Source: Pseudozobellia sp. WGM2 (GTDB lineage Bacteria; Bacteroidota; Bacteroidia; Flavobacteriales; Flavobacteriaceae). Taken from it: a DNA stretch of 64,000 nt. The stretch spans positions 434,001 to 498,000 of the forward strand of contig NZ_JADNYK010000003.1 of assembly GCF_017810075.1 (NCBI RefSeq). Direction: 5' to 3'. Shown in pieces: positions 1 to 7,724 of this stretch. Position 1 is the stretch's first letter, and the number at the start of each line of letters is the position of its first letter. The translations under genes and the position numbers were made by a program. The notes under the pieces are model-generated. The model searched no databases and was not told the origin of the DNA. It was given only the letters and a program-made list of their open reading frames with translations.

Positions 1-1124
1 TAAAGTCGGGAGCCGACAGCTTACTTATCACTATTACCAAAGAAAGCATCAACTTCGAGATACTACTTGATGATATCAATTTAGTATCAACTGAACTCCA
101 TTTCAATTTTGACTTCCTATCCAAATCATATATTGAAAAACTGTCCAATTTTTTAATCAAAAACAAAATCTCCTTTCACCTGCACATAGACCCCATTACC
201 AAATTGGCAAAAACAGGTAATTGGTTTGACAATCAAAAGGAAGACTTTCATAATTATAATTCCATATTACCTTCTACCAACTTACTAAGTATCGACGCAA
301 GTACCTATCAAAATGCGGGTGCCAACATGATTCAGCAATTGGCCTACGCACTGGCCCAGGCTAATGAATATTTGAACATAACCAATCCCAAAATCATAAA
401 AACGACAACATTCAAAATAGCGGTCGGTGGCAACTACTTTTTTGAAATCGCCAAGATTAAAGCTTTGAGAAAATTGTATGCAATACTTGCCCATGAATAC
501 GGTTTGAACATTGATTGCCAAATTATAGCGACTCCTTCCCTCAGAAACAAAACCATATATGCTTACAATACCAACATATCGAGAAACACTACCGAATATA
601 TGTCAGCTATAATAGGAGGTTCCGATATTATTTGCACCACCCCACATGACAAGATTTTTCGTAAAGATGACGATTTCGCTAAACGGATTGCACTAAATCA
701 ACTGTTGCTGTTGAAAAACGAAAGCCATTTCAATTTTATCGAAGACCCAACTTCTGGAGCTTTCTACATTGAAAATCTTACTCGACAATTATGTCAAAAA
801 GCATTAGACCTTTTTAAACAAGTTGAAGCTTCTGGTGGCTTTTTAAAACAACTCAAAACAGGCATTATCCAAAAGAAAATAAAGGAAAGTGCAGATAAAG
901 AACAAGCAAAGTTTGAGAACGGGGAAAATATTTTAGTAGGAACGAACCGTTTTATAAATTCAGAGGACAAAATGAAAAACCAACTGGAAGTTTTTCCATT
1001 TGTTAAAAAGAATAGACAAAAAACTCTGATAGAACCCATTATTGAAAAACGGTTATCAGAGAAAGTAGAGTCTGAAAGGTTACTTAAAGAAGGTTGGAAG
1101 CTTACAAATAAGATTTCTCATTGA
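1..1124 (+). CDS. mutA: Methylmalonyl-CoA mutase small (beta) subunit, 5' truncated by the window edge
   Basis: The frame is open from base 3, so the gene begins before the window; the first in-window TTG at 204 is not a convincing start. The small subunit is the non-catalytic partner of MutB in the adenosylcobalamin-dependent interconversion of succinyl-CoA and methylmalonyl-CoA (propionate metabolism, cytoplasm). The visible part matches the TIM-barrel region of the family (segments resembling [12 protein letters not shown], and [10 protein letters not shown] close to the C-terminus) and ends with the usual lysine/glutamate-rich tail. It overlaps the TTG start of mutB by four bases, so the two are translationally coupled. 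The call rests on homology to MutB-like sequence and on gene order. Confidence 0.92.
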   Translation, partial: KSGADSLLITITKESINFEILLDDINLVSTELHFNFDFLSKSYIEKLSNFLIKNKISFHLHIDPITKLAKTGNWFDNQKEDFHNYNSILPSTNLLSIDASTYQNAGANMIQQLAYALAQANEYLNITNPKIIKTTTFKIAVGGNYFFEIAKIKALRKLYAILAHEYGLNIDCQIIATPSLRNKTIYAYNTNISRNTTEYMSAIIGGSDIICTTPHDKIFRKDDDFAKRIALNQLLLLKNESHFNFIEDPTSGAFYIENLTRQLCQKALDLFKQVEASGGFLKQLKTGIIQKKIKESADKEQAKFENGENILVGTNRFINSEDKMKNQLEVFPFVKKNRQKTLIEPIIEKRLSEKVESERLLKEGWKLTNKISH

Positions 1125-3235
1125 AAAAGCGCAAAAACATACAACATCTCACCATATCCTCAATAAATGAAGAGAATGAAAGAAGACAGTCTCAGTTCGA
1201 GATAGACGACCTGGAACACTTTAACTCCGCGGCGGGGTTTCCGCCATATCTTCGTGGCCCCTACGCTACCATGTATGTTAAACAACCATGGACCATCAGA
1301 CAGTACGCTGGCTTTTCAACGGCTGAAGAAAGTAATGCATTTTATAGACGTAACTTAGAGGCTGGTCAAAAAGGCCTATCAGTTGCATTTGATCTCGCCA
1401 CCCATCGCGGTTACGATAGTGACCATGAGCGCGTAACTGGCGATGTGGGCAAAGCTGGGGTGGCTATTGATACCGTCGAAGACATGAAAATTCTTTTTGA
1501 TGGAATTCCGTTGGACCGAATGTCGGTATCAATGACCATGAACGGTGCTGTGCTACCCATCATGGCCTTTTTTATAGTTGCTGCAGAAGAACAAGGCGTA
1601 TCGTTAGAAAAGTTGACCGGAACAATTCAAAATGATATTCTAAAGGAGTTTATGGTGCGAAATACCTATATCTACCCCCCTGAACCTTCAATGGAAATTG
1701 TTTCCGATATTTTTCGATTCAGTAGCAAGCATATGCCAAAATTCAACAGTATCAGTATTTCTGGTTATCATATGCACGAAGCCGGAGCGACCGCTGAATT
1801 GGAACTGGCCTATACTTTGGCCGATGGATTGGAATATATAAGAACAGGTTTAAAGGCAGGTTTAAATATAGATGTTTTTGCTCCAAGATTATCTTTTTTC
1901 TGGGGTATAGGTATGGACCATTTTACCGAAATCGCCAAGTTGCGTGCAGGTCGTTTACTTTGGGCCAAATTGGTGAAACAATTTAAACCGAAAAATTCAA
2001 AATCGATGGCGCTTCGAGCCCATTGCCAAACCAGCGGATGGAGCCTTACGCAACAAGACCCATTCAATAATGTAGCCAGAACTACGATTGAGGCCGCTGC
2101 AGCCATTCTGGGCGGCACACAAAGCCTGCACACCAATGCCTTGGATGAAGCAATGGCCCTACCAACAGACTTCTCGGCACGTATAGCACGTGACACCCAA
2201 CTATTCTTAAGAGAAGAAACAAAAATCACAAAAACGGTCGACCCCTGGGCCGGCAGTCATTATGTAGAAAGATTGACTCATAATCTTGCACAAAAGGCTT
2301 GGGACCTCATCCAAGAGATCGAAGACTTAGGGGGAATGACCAAAGCCATACAAGCCGGTATTCCTAAAAAACGAATTGAAGAGGCCGCTGCCATAAAGCA
2401 AGCAAAAATAGATAGTGGCAAGAGCATAGTGGTTGGAGTGAACAAATTCCAGATAGACGATGAAGACGAACTTGAAATATTAGAAGTGGATAACGATGAT
2501 GTCAGAAAACGTCAAATAAAAAAACTAGAACAAGTAAAATGGAAACGAGATTCAAAAAAAGTTCAGAAAGCTTTGGAAAAATTAACTTTAGCGGCAACGA
2601 AAAGAGCGGGCAAAAATGCTGGGCCACCTCCAACGGACAATAATGAAAATTTATTAGCTTTATCTATAGAAGCGGCCAAAGCACGAGCAACTCTTGGTGA
2701 AATAAGCAATGCACTCGAAACTGCTTTTGGCAGACATAGAGCGAACACTCAATCAATAATAGGCGTGTATTCAAGAGAAATTAAAGACGATAGCAATTTT
2801 AAAAAGGCGCTCGAACTCTCCGATAGTTTTGCTGCTAAAGATGGTCGAAGACCTCGTATTCTCATTGCCAAAATGGGGCAAGACGGGCATGATCGAGGTG
2901 CTAGAGTAGTGGCAACGGGCTATGCCGACTTAGGCTTCGATGTAGATATTGCCCCATTATTTCAAACACCAAAAGAAGTAGCCAAACAAGCCGTGGAAAA
3001 TGATGTGCATATTCTAGGTGTTTCATCTTTGGCAGGAGGTCACAAAACCTTGATCCCTCAAGTAATCGAAGAACTCAAAACCTATGGTAGAGAAGACATT
3101 ATGGTCGTAGTAGGTGGAGTTATACCCAAAAAAGACTATCCCTTTCTTATGAAAGCTGGCACAGTAGCTGTTTTCGGCCCTGGAACAAAAATTGCAGATG
3201 CAGCAATTCATGTTTTAAATATACTATTACATTAA
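1121..3235 (+). CDS. mutB: Methylmalonyl-CoA mutase large (alpha) subunit
   Basis: Catalytic, B12-binding subunit of methylmalonyl-CoA mutase (704 residues, normal length). The N-terminal TIM barrel carries family signatures such as [20 protein letters not shown] and [15 protein letters not shown]. The C-terminal cobalamin domain has the base-off motif D588-x-H590-x-x-G593, where His590 is the expected cobalt ligand. The predicted start is TTG at 1121, overlapping the mutA stop (TTGA), which implies coupled expression. A lysine-rich linker with a conserved [11 protein letters not shown]-type stretch joins the two domains. No B12 riboswitch can be seen because the operon start lies outside the window. 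The assignment is secure. Confidence 0.97.
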   Translation: MKKRKNIQHLTISSINEENERRQSQFEIDDLEHFNSAAGFPPYLRGPYATMYVKQPWTIRQYAGFSTAEESNAFYRRNLEAGQKGLSVAFDLATHRGYDSDHERVTGDVGKAGVAIDTVEDMKILFDGIPLDRMSVSMTMNGAVLPIMAFFIVAAEEQGVSLEKLTGTIQNDILKEFMVRNTYIYPPEPSMEIVSDIFRFSSKHMPKFNSISISGYHMHEAGATAELELAYTLADGLEYIRTGLKAGLNIDVFAPRLSFFWGIGMDHFTEIAKLRAGRLLWAKLVKQFKPKNSKSMALRAHCQTSGWSLTQQDPFNNVARTTIEAAAAILGGTQSLHTNALDEAMALPTDFSARIARDTQLFLREETKITKTVDPWAGSHYVERLTHNLAQKAWDLIQEIEDLGGMTKAIQAGIPKKRIEEAAAIKQAKIDSGKSIVVGVNKFQIDDEDELEILEVDNDDVRKRQIKKLEQVKWKRDSKKVQKALEKLTLAATKRAGKNAGPPPTDNNENLLALSIEAAKARATLGEISNALETAFGRHRANTQSIIGVYSREIKDDSNFKKALELSDSFAAKDGRRPRILIAKMGQDGHDRGARVVATGYADLGFDVDIAPLFQTPKEVAKQAVENDVHILGVSSLAGGHKTLIPQVIEELKTYGREDIMVVVGGVIPKKDYPFLMKAGTVAVFGPGTKIADAAIHVLNILLH

Positions 3236-3314
3236 TTGAATATTCAAAGTCACACTTCAGCGAGAGAAATTGAAAGTTTGTACTTTTTACCCTTTCCGAA
3301 TCTATAATTTTTAG

Positions 3315-3322
3315 TAAGTTTG
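3315..3322 (+). promoter_or_regulatory. Bacteroidota-type -7 element for tRNA-Arg
   Basis: TAAGTTTG fits the TAnnTTTG consensus and lies 62 bases before the mature tRNA. No clear TTG -33 element is seen at the preferred 17-23 base spacing, so only the -7 is claimed. It stays upstream of the island and would still drive the tRNA. Confidence 0.45.
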
Positions 3323-3384
3323 CACGCACAAATCAAAAAAGGCTCAATTATAAGTCTTTTTGAATGTAAAAAAACAAAATTTTT

Positions 3385-3461
3385 GGTCGCGTAGCTCAGC
3401 TGGATAGAGCATCTGCCTTCTAAGCAGACGGTCGAAGGTTCGAATCCTTCCGCGATCACCA
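3385..3461 (+). tRNA. tRNA-Arg (anticodon UCU)
   Basis: Acceptor arms GGTCGCG and CGCGATC pair over seven positions (one G-U), followed by discriminator A and an encoded CCA. The anticodon stem TCTGC/GCAGA encloses loop CTTCTAA with anticodon TCT. The T arm contains GGTTCGAATCC. The gene is complete and is the integration target of the downstream element: its last 43 bases are duplicated at 21899-21941. Confidence 0.97.
3417..3459 (+). repeat. attL direct repeat within tRNA-Arg
   Basis: The 43 bp run from CTTCTAAGC to GCGATCAC is identical to 21899-21941. Identity stops at both edges: C versus T before it, C versus T after it. Integration keeps the tRNA intact on this side. Confidence 0.95.
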
Positions 3462-3470
3462 ATGTTTACA

Positions 3471-3499
3471 GGGCTTCCAGTTTTTGGAAGCCCTTTTTT
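3471..3499 (+). terminator. Rho-independent-like hairpin just after tRNA-Arg, inside the element
   Basis: Arms GGGCTTCCA (3471-3479) and TGGAAGCCC (3485-3493) form a 9 bp stem with a short T-rich loop followed by six Ts. It begins ten bases after the encoded CCA and would end tRNA-Arg transcription, replacing the host terminator now displaced to 21945-21978. Between here and the first gene at 3780 I see only the 29 bp repeat at 3505-3533 and otherwise AT-rich leader sequence with no convincing gene. Confidence 0.75.
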
Positions 3500-3504
3500 A
3501 ATAG

Positions 3505-3533
3505 AAGTGGTACAACATAGGTACAACAAATTG
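3505..3533 (+). repeat. 29 bp direct repeat, left copy (tandem GGTACAAC units)
   Basis: Identical to 21759-21787 in the same orientation. It contains GGTACAAC twice, separated by ATA. The copies lie 45 bp inside attL and 111 bp before attR, which is where recombinase or excisionase arm-type sites are expected. The binding role is inferred. Confidence 0.7.
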
Positions 3534-3779
3534 TCTATTCCTTTCGGATGTCTTCATATTTATTGTAGAAAGGACATTTCCCATCCCAATAGCATCTTCC
3601 GTAAATTCAGCTGTGCGATACCATCAAATGAAAATCACATATTGCGTAATTCGAACCGATTTTTGAGAATTGCTGAAAATTCGTCAAAAACCACCGTTTT
3701 CAAACGTTAAAATTTCCTTGGCTTTCCTTTGTCGCTACCTGTGCTTCTAATTTGGTACGAACCCTAAAAAGGAAATACC

Positions 3780-4070
3780 ATGGAAGAAAACGAAAACGTG
3801 GTGGGGCTGCTCTCGGAGATCAGGGGACTGCTCGGCCACCACAAAAAAGTAATGAACGTGGACGATCTTGCCGCCTACACCGGGCTTTCAAAGAGCAAGA
3901 TCTACAAACTAACGCACCTGAAGCTCATCCCCATGGGGAACAATCCCCATATCCGCCAGAAATTCTTCGACAAGGACACCATCGATGCCTGGCTGTTGGG
4001 GGAACCCGACCTTTCCGACGAGACCCTGGAACACAGGTTCAACGAGCAGCTGATGAAGAACCGGAGGTAA
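3780..4070 (+). CDS. Excisionase-like helix-turn-helix protein
   Basis: A 96-residue protein with a MerR/HTH_17-type DNA-binding domain at about residues 22-70 (DDLAAYTGLSKSKIYKLTH then a wing ending in a DAWLL-like helix). This is the usual layout of small Xis/HTH proteins near the left end of Bacteroidota integrative elements. It starts with ATG after an AAGGAAAT ribosome-binding-like stretch. It probably controls excision or the adjoining genes, but function is inferred from family and position. It is followed 16 bases later by the Rep-like gene in the same direction. GC content is higher than in the host genes. Confidence 0.75.
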   Translation: MEENENVVGLLSEIRGLLGHHKKVMNVDDLAAYTGLSKSKIYKLTHLKLIPMGNNPHIRQKFFDKDTIDAWLLGEPDLSDETLEHRFNEQLMKNRR

Positions 4071-4086
4071 TCCGAAGTTCATTGGT

Positions 4087-4539
4087 ATGAAACCAACGGA
4101 AAGAAATTTTCAGGGCATCTGGATACCGAGATCGATCTATCTGAACACGCAGGTGAACTGGCATGCTAAGATCCTGTTTTTGGAGATACACAGCTTTACC
4201 GAGAAAGGAAAGGAATGTTATATGTCCAATAAATACATCGCCTCCTTTCTCCAAATTTCCGAACGACAGGTCACCCGATACATTTCCCTGTTAAAGTCCG
4301 TGGGCTGGATAGCCGAGACATCGTTCAACGGAAGAAGGCGCTACCTGAAAAGCCTGTTACGGTTCGAACCCCAAACTGTCGACCCTGCCCCGACAAGGGT
4401 TTCAGGGCAGCCTGGACATAAATGTCGGGGCAGCACCGACAAAAGTGTCGAGTATACTAAACAAGTGATAAAAAAAGGAAAAAAACAATTTACATTTTTA
4501 AAAGAAGAAAAAGAAAATAGGAATCCAATATTGGAGTAA
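4087..4539 (+). CDS. Rep-like helix-turn-helix protein
   Basis: A 150-residue protein. Residues about 15-80 resemble the winged-helix part of plasmid or phage replication-initiator-like proteins: an N-terminal GIWIPRSIYLN segment, then an HTH in ASFLQISERQVTRYISLLKS. The C-terminal third is low-complexity and lysine-rich. It starts with ATG, 16 bases after the upstream HTH gene, and ends five bases before the DnaC-like ATPase, forming a likely three-gene operon. Such Rep/ATPase pairs are common in Bacteroidota integrative elements and may support replication of the excised circle (inference). A cluster of TGTCG/CGACA repeats lies inside its 3' part. Confidence 0.65.
   Translation: MKPTERNFQGIWIPRSIYLNTQVNWHAKILFLEIHSFTEKGKECYMSNKYIASFLQISERQVTRYISLLKSVGWIAETSFNGRRRYLKSLLRFEPQTVDPAPTRVSGQPGHKCRGSTDKSVEYTKQVIKKGKKQFTFLKEEKENRNPILE
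4377..4450. repeat. Clustered TGTCG inverted repeats inside the Rep-like gene (possible origin)
   Basis: Five TGTCG/CGACA copies occur in 74 bases: 4377-4381 (+), 4391-4395 (-), 4423-4427 (+), 4437-4441 (-), 4446-4450 (+). An 11 bp perfect inverted repeat, CTGCCCCGACA (4385-4395) with TGTCGGGGCAG (4423-4433), spans the middle. Iterated sites within a replication gene are a known layout of plasmid origins. Here the origin role is only a hypothesis. Confidence 0.5.
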
Positions 4540-4544
4540 TCGAT

Positions 4545-5207
4545 ATGGAAAAGAGATGGTCAAAACAGTTTCGGGAAAAACGAAGGGACCCAAAACCGCT
4601 ATGTGCCCCTGCGCTTTTTAAAAAAGTTTTTTTCAGGGCGGCACAGGAATATTACGCGCGTAGCGATCTCGATTTCGAAGTGGACGGCGGCAACAAAAAT
4701 TTCCTCGGGCATTTTTGCAGGTACTGGAACCGGGATCCCGAATTCGAGGTACTGGAAAATATCTCGCTCAGAAAGGGACTGTTCGTTTTCGGTTCGTACG
4801 GGACCGGAAAGACCTCGAGCTTTAGGATCGTCCAGAACATGTCCCAAGAGTACGGGTTCAAGGAACTGTGGTTTCCCTCCATTAGTGCCCAGGAAGTAGT
4901 TGATAAATATAATTCCGCAAAGAACAAGGACGATATCATCCGATACTATTCCAAGGGCACGTTCCTGTTCGATGACCTCGGGAGCGAAACGGTCGGGAAC
5001 AATGTATACCAGTACGGAAAGGAGGAAATATTCGTACGGATTCTGCTCGACCGCTATCGGAATTTCGAAAGCCTTGGGACAAAAACACATATCACGACCA
5101 ATCTGGATTTTTCCCAAATAGAGCATCGGTACGGAAGACAGATCTCGGATCGGTTCGTTAGGATGTTCAACCGTCTAAGATTGGATGGCCCGAGCCGGAG
5201 GAAATAG
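4545..5207 (+). CDS. DnaC/IstB-like AAA+ ATPase
   Basis: A 220-residue protein with Walker A GSYGTGKTS (residues 83-91), Walker B LFDDLG (141-146) and a C-terminal arginine-finger-like DRFVRMFNR segment. This matches helicase-loader-type ATPases found beside Rep-like genes in Bacteroidota integrative elements. It starts with ATG at 4545, five bases after the Rep-like stop. A helicase-loading role for the element is inferred from the pairing. Codon use and GC content match the left module rather than the host. The C-terminus looks natural, although another frame stays open for 52 codons past this point without a start codon. Confidence 0.75.
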   Translation: MEKRWSKQFREKRRDPKPLCAPALFKKVFFRAAQEYYARSDLDFEVDGGNKNFLGHFCRYWNRDPEFEVLENISLRKGLFVFGSYGTGKTSSFRIVQNMSQEYGFKELWFPSISAQEVVDKYNSAKNKDDIIRYYSKGTFLFDDLGSETVGNNVYQYGKEEIFVRILLDRYRNFESLGTKTHITTNLDFSQIEHRYGRQISDRFVRMFNRLRLDGPSRRK

Positions 5208-5473
5208 CCAGCGAAAGGGAAAACGAAAAATTTCGGGCATTCATTTGCCAGGACGTTCCAAAAGAAAGAAAACTAAGGGGAATAGCAAGAGGGCAACACG
5301 CTGGCGCGGTGTTGCTGTAGATACTCGAATTTTAATATACTTGTAATCAATAAATTACAGTGTTTTCTAAATGAAAGTTGCGGTGATTCTAAGCCGAATT
5401 TGCGTCAAATGGCCTTGAAACCCCTGTAAACAGGCGAAAATTTTAGTCAAATTAGAAATTAAACAAAAGGACT
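5208..5473. other. Intergenic region with two inverted repeats, candidate oriT or terminator
   Basis: Between the ATPase and the BfmA/BtgA-like gene there is a GC-rich hairpin, GCAACAC (5293-5299) with GTGTTGC (5309-5315), not followed by a T-run. A short palindrome CCTGT-AA-ACAGG lies at 5423-5434, forty bases before the mobilisation gene. Mobilisation genes of this family often sit next to their transfer origin, so an oriT here is plausible but unproven. The hairpin could instead be a terminator for the upstream operon. Confidence 0.3.
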
Positions 5474-6052
5474 TTGGACACATTTCGAACCATTCGGGTA
5501 AAAATTGAAACGGCGACCAAGTTTCGGAAGTTTTCCAGAAAGTTTTTTAAAACCCATTCTGAGGCGCTTCAAACGATGCTGGATTTCTTTTTCTATAACG
5601 AGATTTCGCCCAAGGAGTCCTTTGGTCCCACGGGCAGGACCTTGGGCAACCTGATCAAGAAAAGGTTCAACGCGATGGCGGCCATGATGAAGGAGATGGA
5701 AACGCATGGGGTGCTTCCGACCAAGGCCATGATGGAACTTTTGTTCGAACACTCGCCCCGAAAGAAACGGGGGCAAGCTCCCTTGCCCATGGAGCGCCGA
5801 AAAGCCGATCCGGAAAAGGATATATTCTTTAAAAAGGTAGAAGAGGCCATTGCCATTGAAAAGGAAAATACCTACCTAAAACGCGACCTAAGGCAAAAAA
5901 AAGTGGAGTTCATCGCCCTGTTAGACAAGGTGCAATTGGTAAAAAGAAGTTTCGGGAAGCCCAGATTACAATTGGACATGGCCCCTGAAGATCTTGAAAA
6001 ACTTAAAATTAAGTTGGAAAAGGAACTTGATAGGGATAGCATAATTGAATGA
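5474..6052 (+). CDS. BfmA/BtgA-family mobilisation accessory protein
   Basis: A 192-residue basic protein. The N-terminal part (FRTIRVKIETATKFRKFSR, then HSEALQTMLDFF) resembles the ribbon-helix-helix-like DNA-binding region of BfmA/BtgA mobilisation proteins, and the C-terminal half is a predicted coiled coil. In studied elements these proteins assist a relaxase at oriT. The start is TTG at 5474 behind AAAAGGAC; no better in-frame ATG exists. The reading frame remains open for 67 more codons directly after the TGA stop (6053-6253), so a longer ancestral protein cannot be excluded. No relaxase gene follows, which is unusual for the family. Confidence 0.7.
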   Translation: MDTFRTIRVKIETATKFRKFSRKFFKTHSEALQTMLDFFFYNEISPKESFGPTGRTLGNLIKKRFNAMAAMMKEMETHGVLPTKAMMELLFEHSPRKKRGQAPLPMERRKADPEKDIFFKKVEEAIAIEKENTYLKRDLRQKKVEFIALLDKVQLVKRSFGKPRLQLDMAPEDLEKLKIKLEKELDRDSIIE

Positions 6053-6603
6053 TTCCGAAAACCGGATCCAGTCCCTGCGGAAGTTGAAAGATTCAGAGGT
6101 TTTTCAACCTCCTCGGAACCGCTGATAAAAGCATGGAGCGTAGAAGAAACGCCCCATGCCTTTATCTTTTCCAACGCTGGCCATGTACGCTCAACAAAAA
6201 ATGAACGCCTGCAAAATCAAATTAAGCAGGTTGCGCCCTATGGAATTTTTGCTTGACGCTTATCTGCCGGAACACTACAAAAATTCCACAGGATCCAGGC
6301 GCAAAGTTCAAGGGTAAGATTTGGAATCGAAAAAGTTGAAAATTTAATAAAAATAATCTTTTAACCCATTAGTTCAATAGTGTTAAAATGAAGGTATAAC
6401 TTAATATTCATTTATAAGGGAGGCCAATATAACGTTCGTTTTAAGAGGCCCAATAAGAATACAGGTCTATAGCAACAGATTTTCTTTGAACAAAATCTCA
6501 TAGAATTTCATTTGATCTGATTTTACACTATAATGGAATGTTATAGTTTTGGATGCATTGATGAAATTCTGATTGGAAATATTTATTGGAAAGAATTAAA
6601 TCA
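6053..6603. other. Gene-poor junction between mobilisation module and cargo
   Basis: No gene is recognised here. Two short open stretches exist. One is in frame with the mobilisation gene after its stop (6053-6253, 67 codons, no start codon of its own). The other runs ATG to TAA at 6156-6317 (53 codons), with no recognisable motif. This may be the remains of a relaxase or other gene lost when the cargo arrived, but nothing in the sequence proves it. From about 6320 the sequence turns AT-rich. Confidence 0.4.
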
Positions 6604-6626
6604 TATATTTGCATATGTAATACATA
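6604..6626 (+). promoter_or_regulatory. nanA promoter -7 element and operator palindrome
   Basis: TATATTTG (6604-6611) is a perfect TAnnTTTG -7 element. Two bases later begins TATGT-AAT-ACATA (6614-6626), a perfect 5+5 bp palindrome also present near susC and the epimerase gene. A regulator bound here would cover the transcription start. The GntR/FCD protein at 12666-13406 is the likely ligand-responsive binder. Confidence 0.7.
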
Positions 6627-6634
6627 ATACATTT

Positions 6635-7552
6635 ATGAAAAACTTAATAGCTGCCACCTACGCTCCAATGCACACTGATGGTGCTCTAAATCTGGATATT
6701 ATCCCTGCCTACGGCGCATTTTTAAAGTCCAATAAAGTCACCGGAGCCTTTGTGAACGGCTCCACCGGGGATTTTGTTTCATTAAGCACGGAAGAGCGCA
6801 AACAGCTCATAGAAGCTTGGGGCAAAAGCAGACCTGAAAATTTCTTTATCACAAACCATGTGGGACATACCAACTTGCGGGAAGCCAGGGATTTGGCGGC
6901 ACATTCGGAAAACTTGGCGGATGCCATTTGCGCCCTCCCTCCGTCCTATTTTAAACCGAAAACTTTAGAAAGCCTGTTGTACTATTGCAGTGAAATAGCG
7001 AAGAGTGCACCCAGCATACCCTTTTACTATTACCATATCCCCGTATTAACGGGGGTTGATTTACCAATGATCGATTTTTTGGAAATGGCCTCTAGGTCCA
7101 TTCCAAACTTTAGGGGAATTAAATATTCCCAATACAACCCGACCGATTTTACCAAATGTCTGAATTTTGACCAAGGTTCGCATAACATTCTTTTCGGTGT
7201 AGACGAGATGTTGGTAAAAAGTTTACCGCTTGGCGCTACAGGGTGGGTAGGAAGCACCTATAATCATTTAGCCTCACTCTATTACGAAATCATTTCGCTG
7301 TTTAATATGGGTAAGGAGGATGAGGCAAAATTGCTTCAAGCCAAAGCGGTGTTTTTCGTAGAAACCCTTGATAATATAGGAGGTTTCAATGGAGCCGGAA
7401 AAAGTTTTATGAGACTCTTTGGGCTTGATATGGGTCCGAGTAGATATCCACATAATACCCTGACCGATCAACAGTTGAATACTGCAATACAAGCCCTAGA
7501 TCAAAAGGGAGTCCTGTCCTACTTCGGTCCACAATTTACTCCTAAAGCTTAA
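6635..7552 (+). CDS. nanA: N-acetylneuraminate lyase
   Basis: Class I aldolase that splits Neu5Ac into ManNAc and pyruvate in the cytoplasm. ATG at 6635 gives 305 residues, the normal length; an upstream in-frame ATG at 6533 would put the promoter and operator inside the gene and is rejected. The Schiff-base lysine is Lys163 in GIKYS and the catalytic tyrosine is Tyr133 in YYYHIP. The pyruvate-carboxylate motif reads GSTGD (residues 42-46), with Asp where bacterial NanA usually has Glu; this could affect specificity, so other members of the DHDPS/NAL superfamily remain possible. The sialidase, epimerase and transporter context strongly supports NanA. Confidence 0.9.
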   Translation: MKNLIAATYAPMHTDGALNLDIIPAYGAFLKSNKVTGAFVNGSTGDFVSLSTEERKQLIEAWGKSRPENFFITNHVGHTNLREARDLAAHSENLADAICALPPSYFKPKTLESLLYYCSEIAKSAPSIPFYYYHIPVLTGVDLPMIDFLEMASRSIPNFRGIKYSQYNPTDFTKCLNFDQGSHNILFGVDEMLVKSLPLGATGWVGSTYNHLASLYYEIISLFNMGKEDEAKLLQAKAVFFVETLDNIGGFNGAGKSFMRLFGLDMGPSRYPHNTLTDQQLNTAIQALDQKGVLSYFGPQFTPKA

Positions 7553-7639
7553 TCAAAACTATTAAACTCCCCCAAGGAAGGTCAAACTTTTTAATCTCCT
7601 GTGACTAGAAATACATTAAAAATGTTAAAAAAGAATGTT

Positions 7640-7663
7640 TTTAATTGCATTATGTATAACATA
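7640..7663 (+). promoter_or_regulatory. Operator palindrome at the susC promoter
   Basis: TATGT-ATA-ACATA at 7651-7663, flanked to give ATTATG...CATAAT. The sequence TTTAATTG (7640-7647) is a weak -7 element at the same three-base distance from the operator as in the epimerase promoter. An alternative -7, TACTTTTT (7665-7672), has a TTG (7645-7647) 17 bases upstream. Either way the operator overlaps the core promoter. Confidence 0.65.
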
Positions 7664-7724
7664 ATACTTTTTATAGTACCTTGTCCCCGATTACAGAATT
7701 ATTATTAACTCAAACCAATAGGAT

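Noticed and set aside
1810-2229. A 139-codon open frame antisense to mutB
   Set aside because: Shadow of the strongly conserved mutB reading frame; no signature or context.
3462-3710. An open frame starting right after the tRNA CCA end
   Set aside because: It runs through the terminator hairpin and the 29 bp repeat, has no recognisable motif and its composition is not protein-like.
4599-5126. A 175-codon open frame on the minus strand
   Set aside because: It is fully antisense to the DnaC-like ATPase, whose Walker motifs are clear. It has no motifs of its own and arises from the GC-rich codon usage.
5162-5317. A 52-codon open stretch overlapping and following the ATPase 3' end in another frame
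   Set aside because: No start codon, no motif, and the ATPase C-terminus looks natural, so a frameshift is not supported.
6533-6634. A 34-codon N-terminal extension of nanA
   Set aside because: It would place the -7 element and operator inside the gene, and the NanA family begins at the MKNLIAATYAP region.
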